Shown here one piece after another: positions 62,301 to 64,000 of a stretch of DNA of 64,000 nucleotides. The notes under the pieces were generated by a model. The model was not told the origin of the DNA. It saw only the letters and a list, made by a program, of their open reading frames with translations, and did not search any database. How positions within the stretch are numbered: position 1 is the first letter of the stretch; each line of letters opens with the position of its first letter. Both the position numbers and the translations under genes were made by a program. Source of the DNA: Sarcocystis neurona (Eukaryota > Apicomplexa > Conoidasida > Eucoccidiorida > Sarcocystidae); contig KL647308.1 in the NCBI GenBank assembly GCA_000727475.1, positions 992,001-1,056,000 of the forward strand. Direction: 5' to 3'.

Positions 62301-64000
62301 GGCTTTTGCCGACCTGGAAGTGGCGTCGGTTGACGCCTTTCAGGGAAGAGAGAAGGACTTCATTCTTCTTTCTTGTGTGCGGTCGAACAACATGACAGGT
62401 AGGTGGCCGGGCGAGGTGTTCTGCCGTCAGCTTCGTACGAACCCGGCGGCAGCGACGAGCAGCAGGAACGTGTGACTTCCATGTACACACACGCGCACAC
62501 AGCAGCTTTCTTTGCGTCCCTGTCTGAAAGGCCTGAAGAATTCTTCGCCAAGTGCAACCGAGGACTCTTTGTGGCAAGGGGGGGCGGGCGTGCACGTATT
62601 CCTTCTGTCTGCACGTATGTGTGCAATCACATAAATATGTGGGTGTGCAGACGTGTTCACACCGTGGCGAACTTGCGCGCGGGCGGAGGCGTGGCAGAAA
62701 GACGTGTGTGTGAGATGGAGGAAAATATCTCCATTTGGTCGCAGTTCACGTTTCACCCGCTGTTCCCCAGGCCAACGTGCGAGAACCGTTGACCACGGGA
62801 AAACGGTCATCTACTCTCCTTTTACACACTGCCAACGTCGTCCACCTTGGTGGGGATGTGCGTGATACATATGCATTTATATGTGTGTATATATACAGGT
62901 AGAGCGAGAGAGAGACAGAGATCTGTGTTTGATCAAAAATCCAAACAATTTATATATATGCATATATATATAGGTGTATATATGTGGCCGATGTACGTAC
63001 ACCGCGGGTGACGTCGTGAACGCCGGGAGCAGGTGTCTTTTCGGCTCGTCGGTTCATCGGCACTTTATGCTGCTGTGGTCGCGTCTGTCCTGCGAATTTG
63101 TCTGTCTCTGCTAGGGCAGAACGAACACATTTCCCTCTTCCTAGGGCGGAACTTCTGCCTTTTCCTAGCGCGGGAAATGGGGATGTGTGTGTCTGAGGGT
63201 GTGCGAGTGTGGGGTGGGGCCTCTTCGCAGCGTTTGTCTCGCGGTGCCGGCCGCAGCGTCGGTGGCGGCTGCTTGGGGAGTCCTCTGCTGTCCACCGCAG
63301 CGCGTTCTCTCGCGGGTGTAGTCCGTGGCGTCGTTGAGATACAAATTCTTCCTCGAGGCAACGGCCGGAAAGCCACACACATGCACACGTGTGTATATAC
63401 ACGTGAGAGAGAGACAGATGTAGGGGCTGCAGTAGATGGGACGCAAACAAAGGAAGAGTCACGCGAAGGAAAATGTAGGCTCCCCGTAATATCACCTGCG
63501 TAGCGTCAGGAAGGCTGAAGTCCTCCTGTCCTGGGAGGCGACTCTCTGTACGCTGCGCTGCAATAGGTGGAAGCGAGGGGGAGCAAAGGCACACACATGT
63601 GCGAGCACTTCCTAACATATAAACTTCAGCGTGTGCACTTGTAGAACGGATCTGTTCGTCAGAAGAAGCGACGACTACCACACTGTCTTCCTTTTTATGT
63701 ATATAAATACGTATATGTATGTGTGTGTGGCCAAGCGAAGGAGGAGGGACAGAGGCAGGCAACCTGAGAAGAATTCTTCGCGCCTGTGGACTTGCTTGTC
63801 GCAAGAAGCGACGACTACCACCACGGTATCCTTCTATCCCTGTATCTCTGTGTCTGTATAAATACGTGTGGATGTATGTGTGTGCAGCCAAGCGAAAGAG
63901 TAGGGACAGAGGCAGACTACCTGCGGGGGATTTTCTTGTGCGTGTCTACATGTGTCCATAAGTGTGACGGAAGGCGTTGTAGCGGGAGCCGGTGGAGAAG
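29831..64000 (+). CDS. UPF1: UPF1 RNA helicase (nonsense-mediated decay), 16 exons, 3' partial
   Basis: Sixteen exons (29831-30879, 32174-32340, 33546-33645, 36693-36795, 37964-38081, 42394-42521, 44601-45062, 47052-47224, 48583-48688, 49650-49859, 51770-51922, 54062-54173, 56717-56823, 58230-58599, 60458-60557, 62211-62398) join in phase into 1215 codons. UPF1 is a cytosolic superfamily-1 ATPase/helicase that acts with UPF2 and UPF3 to trigger decay of mRNAs with premature stops. Domains: Ala-rich extension (1-348), CH zinc domain (349-about 475), stalk and 1B, then RecA helicase motifs GPPGTGKT (803-810), [15 protein letters not shown] (976-980), GDHCQLGP (1001-1008), VQYRMHP (1040-1046) and [11 protein letters not shown] (1192-1202). 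Motif VI and the C-terminus fall beyond the right edge; nothing like NDPRRLNVALTRAR is seen in 62399-64000. Introns are 961-4312 nt, long for an apicomplexan. Confidence 0.95.
30880..32173 (+). other. UPF1: UPF1 intron 1
   Basis: 1294-nt GT-AG intron. From about 31300 onward it is largely TA/TG/CA microsatellite (for example 31314-31400 and 31680-31960). No other gene is seen. Confidence 0.8.
32174..32340 (+). CDS. UPF1: UPF1 exon 2 (CH zinc domain)
   Basis: Acceptor CTCAG, donor GTACGC, ending in phase 1. It encodes [40 protein letters not shown] and DGPLG. This aligns with human YCGIHDPACVVYC, KKWFCN and [24 protein letters not shown]. The ligand equivalent to human Cys165 is His here (RSRHKEV). 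Confidence 0.93.
33546..33645 (+). CDS. UPF1: UPF1 exon 3 (CH domain)
   Basis: Acceptor CCAG, donor GTGAGC. It encodes [18 protein letters not shown] and [14 protein letters not shown], matching human [20 protein letters not shown]. It carries the CxxC zinc pair. Confidence 0.93.
33646..36692 (+). other. UPF1: UPF1 intron 3 with microsatellites and CTG array
   Basis: 3047 nt. 33750-34090 holds three diverged copies of a unit of about 110 bp (GGAC/GGGCCC-xGTG, CTCTCTTTCGC, TATATATA). 35000-35710 is TA/GTA-rich with repeated ACAGTACCTACRTATA. 36240-36615 is a CTG/CTC array giving open frames on both strands. None of these frames resembles a protein. Confidence 0.8.
36693..36795 (+). CDS. UPF1: UPF1 exon 4 (end of CH domain)
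   Basis: Acceptor GGTAG, donor GTGAGT, phase 0 at the end. It completes Arg and encodes [19 protein letters not shown] and [15 protein letters not shown], matching CRQPC and [22 protein letters not shown]. The last CH Cys is present. Confidence 0.93.
36840..37095. repeat. Two-copy duplication in UPF1 intron 4
   Basis: A block of AGAAGATAGAAGTC, CACATGTTGTCGC and ACGTTCAGGTGCT at 36840-36905 recurs at 37011-37070 as AGAAGAAAGAAGTC, GACATGTTCTCGC and ACGCTCAGATGCT. TA-rich sequence separates the two. Confidence 0.75.
37964..38081 (+). CDS. UPF1: UPF1 exon 5
   Basis: Acceptor TTTTTGTAG. It encodes [20 protein letters not shown] and [18 protein letters not shown], matching human [20 protein letters not shown]. 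Two donors 6 nt apart (GTACGC at 38082 and GTATAT at 38088) both keep phase 1 and would add or omit Arg-Thr. Confidence 0.88.
38082..42393 (+). other. UPF1: UPF1 intron 5, longest intron
   Basis: 4312 nt. It contains TG-rich duplicated segments (38930-39180), a pyrimidine-rich domain (39700-41420) with an almost pure CT core, and a TA-rich end with three copies of a unit of about 58 bp (GTAGTAGxATACGxxTGCTA) at 41925-42050. No separate gene is recognised. Confidence 0.8.
40430..41160 (+). repeat. CT/CCCT polypyrimidine tract
   Basis: About 730 bp of almost uninterrupted TCTC, CCCTCTCTC and TGTCCCTCTC on the + strand, with very few purines other than the G of TGTCC. It produces long Ser/Leu/Pro open frames that are not genes. 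Confidence 0.95.
42394..42521 (+). CDS. UPF1: UPF1 exon 6
   Basis: Acceptor GCGCAG, donor GTGAGC, phase 0 at the end. It encodes [20 protein letters not shown] and [18 protein letters not shown], matching human [20 protein letters not shown] and EADYDKKLKES. Confidence 0.93.
44601..45062 (+). CDS. UPF1: UPF1 exon 7 (1B domain with insertion)
   Basis: Acceptor GGCAG, donor GTACGC, phase 0 at both ends. It encodes [20 protein letters not shown] and [11 protein letters not shown], then a Ser/Gly/Ala-rich insertion of about 80 residues, then [20 protein letters not shown]. The flanks match human VRWDLGLNKKRIAYF and WKGIGHVIKVPDNYGDE; human UPF1 lacks the insertion. Confidence 0.9.
46801..46922 (+). 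repeat. Inverted repeat, left arm (UPF1 intron 7)
   Basis: Includes CATGTCTACATGCGTCTTCA, ACCTCTG, GCGCACGTA and CGTCTATATTCT. The arm is the imperfect reverse complement of 47341-47457. In the best 89-bp core I count about 77 identities by eye. Confidence 0.85.
47052..47224 (+). CDS. UPF1: UPF1 exon 8
   Basis: Acceptor TTGGCAG, donor GTAAGT, ending in phase 2. It encodes [20 protein letters not shown] and [17 protein letters not shown], matching human [20 protein letters not shown]. Skipping this exon would shift the frame. It lies inside the loop of a long inverted repeat. Confidence 0.94.
47341..47457 (-). repeat. Inverted repeat, right arm (UPF1 intron 8)
   Basis: Read on the minus strand it gives CATGTCTACATGCGTCCTCA, ACCTCTG, GACGCACGCGTA and CGTCTATATTCT, pairing with 46801-46922. 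The arms enclose exon 8 and are separated by about 420 nt. Confidence 0.85.
48583..48688 (+). CDS. UPF1: UPF1 exon 9 (Q motif region)
   Basis: Acceptor CAACAG, donor GTGAGA. It encodes [20 protein letters not shown] followed by Gln, matching human [20 protein letters not shown]. It contains the adenine-recognising Q motif just before Walker A. Confidence 0.93.
48729..49290. repeat. Six-copy minisatellite in UPF1 intron 9
   Basis: Units of about 87-110 bp begin GTGCACCTAT (or variants) at 48729, 48819, 48907, 49017, 49119 and 49206. Each continues TAGAAGCAGCTACATTACTT, a TATATATG run and GTATTTGTATGCAATATA. Unit lengths vary mainly in the TA runs. Confidence 0.88.
49650..49859 (+). CDS. UPF1: UPF1 exon 10 (Walker A)
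   Basis: Acceptor GCGCAG. It encodes [20 protein letters not shown], a Ser/Lys-rich insertion of about 20 residues, and [20 protein letters not shown]. The invariant Lys of GKT is present. The donor GTCCGT is weaker than the others but is fixed by the next exon, which resumes with VVRVYSK. Confidence 0.94.
49860..51769 (+). other. UPF1: UPF1 intron 10 with minisatellites
   Basis: 1910 nt. A unit of about 200 bp beginning GGAGGTAxGTGTATAAATC recurs at 50219 and 50417, with a more diverged relative just upstream. 51240-51590 holds about four copies of a unit of about 95 bp containing TCTCGCTGTxTxTGTGxCTG and GATTTATATATA. No gene is recognised. Confidence 0.75.
51770..51922 (+). CDS. UPF1: UPF1 exon 11
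   Basis: Acceptor TGCGCAG, donor GTGAGA, phase 0 at both ends. It encodes [20 protein letters not shown], then [13 protein letters not shown], matching human [20 protein letters not shown] and LHNQIRNM. Confidence 0.92.
52510..52875. repeat. Imperfect TAG/GTA trinucleotide repeat
   Basis: About 365 bp of degenerate AGTAGTAGT, GTAATAG and GTAGAAGTA units in UPF1 intron 11. Its complement gives a Thr/Tyr-rich open frame. Confidence 0.9.
52978..53275. repeat. GTCTCC-based minisatellite, higher-order unit about 70-78 bp
   Basis: GTCTTTCTACCTCCGTGTCT begins at 53048, 53126 and 53196. Each copy continues with CCGTCTCCATGCCTCTCCAT and a CCCCGTCTCC run. Located in UPF1 intron 11. Confidence 0.9.
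54062..54173 (+). CDS. UPF1: UPF1 exon 12
   Basis: Acceptor GCGCAG, donor GTAAGT, ending in phase 1. It encodes [20 protein letters not shown] and [15 protein letters not shown], matching human [20 protein letters not shown] and NADVICCTCVGAG. Confidence 0.94.
54180..54375. repeat. 15-bp minisatellite, about 13 copies
   Basis: The unit CTGCTGCTCGCCGAC and variants (CCGCTAGCCGAC, CTGCTAGCCGAC) begin only a few bases inside the 5' end of UPF1 intron 12. A looser CTG-rich stretch continues to about 54780. Confidence 0.92.
54950..55745. repeat. GTAT/TGTA microsatellite block, UPF1 intron 12
   Basis: About 0.8 kb of degenerate GTATGTATATG followed by alternating TATATATA blocks separated by about 70-90 bp units containing ACATATRTATGT and ACACAxxTACA. 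The open frames here are Tyr/Val/Cys low complexity and not counted as genes. Confidence 0.85.
56717..56823 (+). CDS. UPF1: UPF1 exon 13 (Walker B, DEATQ)
   Basis: Acceptor TGTGCAG, donor GTGAGC. It encodes [20 protein letters not shown] and IPIVLGAKQ. Asp976 and Glu977 are the ATP-hydrolysis residues; human UPF1 has DESTQ. Confidence 0.94.
56918..57185. repeat. CTG/TTG hexanucleotide array, UPF1 intron 13
   Basis: About 270 bp of CTGCTGTTGCTGTTG and CTGTTACTGCTGC repeats. All three frames are open on each strand over much of it (poly-Leu, poly-Cys, poly-Ala), so none is evidence of a gene. Confidence 0.93.
58230..58599 (+). CDS. UPF1: UPF1 exon 14 (motifs III and IV)
   Basis: Acceptor CTGCCAG, donor GTCAGT, ending in phase 1. 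It encodes [32 protein letters not shown] and [15 protein letters not shown], a Gly/Ser/Ala insertion of about 30 residues, and [16 protein letters not shown]. The core matches human UPF1 closely. Confidence 0.94.
59080..59405. repeat. Two-copy duplication in UPF1 intron 14, offset 205 bp
   Basis: GGACAAGTGTGAATATATTC occurs at 59080 and 59285. Each copy is followed by CAGACGCRYGCAxAGGTxC, GATA-type purine runs and a CGTGTxTxCxCGxTATACxC segment. Confidence 0.85.
59840..60110 (+). repeat. GTGTACGTACAG-core element cluster, UPF1 intron 14
   Basis: Repeated cores such as TTGTGCGGTGTACGTACAGC (59949), TTGGGGTGTATGGACAG (60051) and TTGTGGTGTACAGACAC (60089). Spacing is irregular (about 40-100 bp). 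The same core recurs in intron 15. Confidence 0.6.
60458..60557 (+). CDS. UPF1: UPF1 exon 15
   Basis: Acceptor GAACAG, donor GTGAGT, ending in phase 2. It encodes [20 protein letters not shown] and [12 protein letters not shown], matching human [20 protein letters not shown]. Confidence 0.94.
61195..61310 (+). repeat. GTGTACGTACAG-core element cluster, UPF1 intron 15
   Basis: Three cores about 40-50 bp apart: GTGTACGTACAGCCCC (61202), TTGTGGTGTACGTACAGC (about 61234) and TTGTGGGGTGTATAGACAGC (about 61283). They are related to the cluster in intron 14. Confidence 0.65.
62211..62398 (+). CDS. UPF1: UPF1 exon 16 (motif V), last exon in window
   Basis: Acceptor TTCGCAG, donor GTAGGT, ending in phase 1. 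It encodes [20 protein letters not shown] and [20 protein letters not shown], then VRSNNMTG. Human UPF1 continues here with FLNDPRRLNVALTRAR; that exon is not in the remaining 1.6 kb. Confidence 0.94.
62399..64000 (+). other. UPF1: UPF1 intron 16, partial at right edge
   Basis: Opens with GTAGGTGG; no acceptor leading to a FLNDPRRLNVALTRAR-like exon is found, so it runs off the window. It contains a two-copy duplication: AAGAAGCGACGACTACCAC at 63663 and 63803, with CCAAGCGAA-GGGACAGAGGCAG at 63731 and 63888. A 313-codon minus-strand frame (62950-63891) overlaps it but has no recognisable domain. Confidence 0.75.

Noticed and set aside
62950..63891. 313-codon minus-strand frame at the right edge
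   Set aside because: No domain recognised. It spans a two-copy duplication and TA/CA microsatellites within UPF1 intron 16; chance opening is likelier.

Overview
The window is nuclear DNA of a eukaryote with long spliceosomal introns. The best fit is a coccidian apicomplexan (Eimeria, Cyclospora, Cystoisospora or Sarcocystis type). Reasons: GT-AG introns of about 0.7-4.3 kb, dense CAG/CTG trinucleotide runs that give Ala/Gln/Ser/Gly homopolymers inside conserved proteins, and introns filled with TA/TG/CT microsatellites and low-copy minisatellites. The genus cannot be fixed from sequence reading alone. No bacterial-style genes, rRNA, tRNA, CRISPR array or complete transposon was recognised.

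Three protein genes can be reconstructed, all on the + strand and all multi-exon, with every adjacent exon pair agreeing in splice phase. (1) About 1.4-10.3 kb: a TXNDC9/phosducin-like-3 thioredoxin-fold protein, 7 exons, about 214 aa; only its 9-nt first exon is doubtful. (2) 15.4-21.0 kb: a metallo-beta-lactamase-fold hydrolase of the PhnP-like eukaryotic family, 3 exons, about 1059 aa, roughly three times the family's usual size because of disordered insertions. (3) 29.8 kb to beyond the right edge: UPF1, the nonsense-mediated-decay RNA helicase. Sixteen exons (3646 coding nt, 1215 complete codons) are spread over 32.6 kb. They cover an Ala-rich N-terminal extension, the Cys/His zinc domain, the 1B domain and helicase motifs up to motif V. 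The last helicase motif and the C-terminus lie outside the window.

Between the genes, 10.3-15.4 kb and 21.0-29.8 kb hold no gene I can recognise. They contain several two-copy tandem duplications (58-130 bp units) and a weak candidate for a minus-strand secreted-protein gene near 24.8-25.7 kb.

The three proteins have unrelated household roles (chaperonin cofactor, metal-dependent hydrolase, mRNA surveillance), and nothing suggests they form one system. The most unusual structures are an inverted repeat of about 120 nt flanking UPF1 exon 8, a tandem duplication of the hydrolase's 3' coding end including its stop codon, an intronic pyrimidine tract of about 0.7 kb, and the intronic minisatellites.
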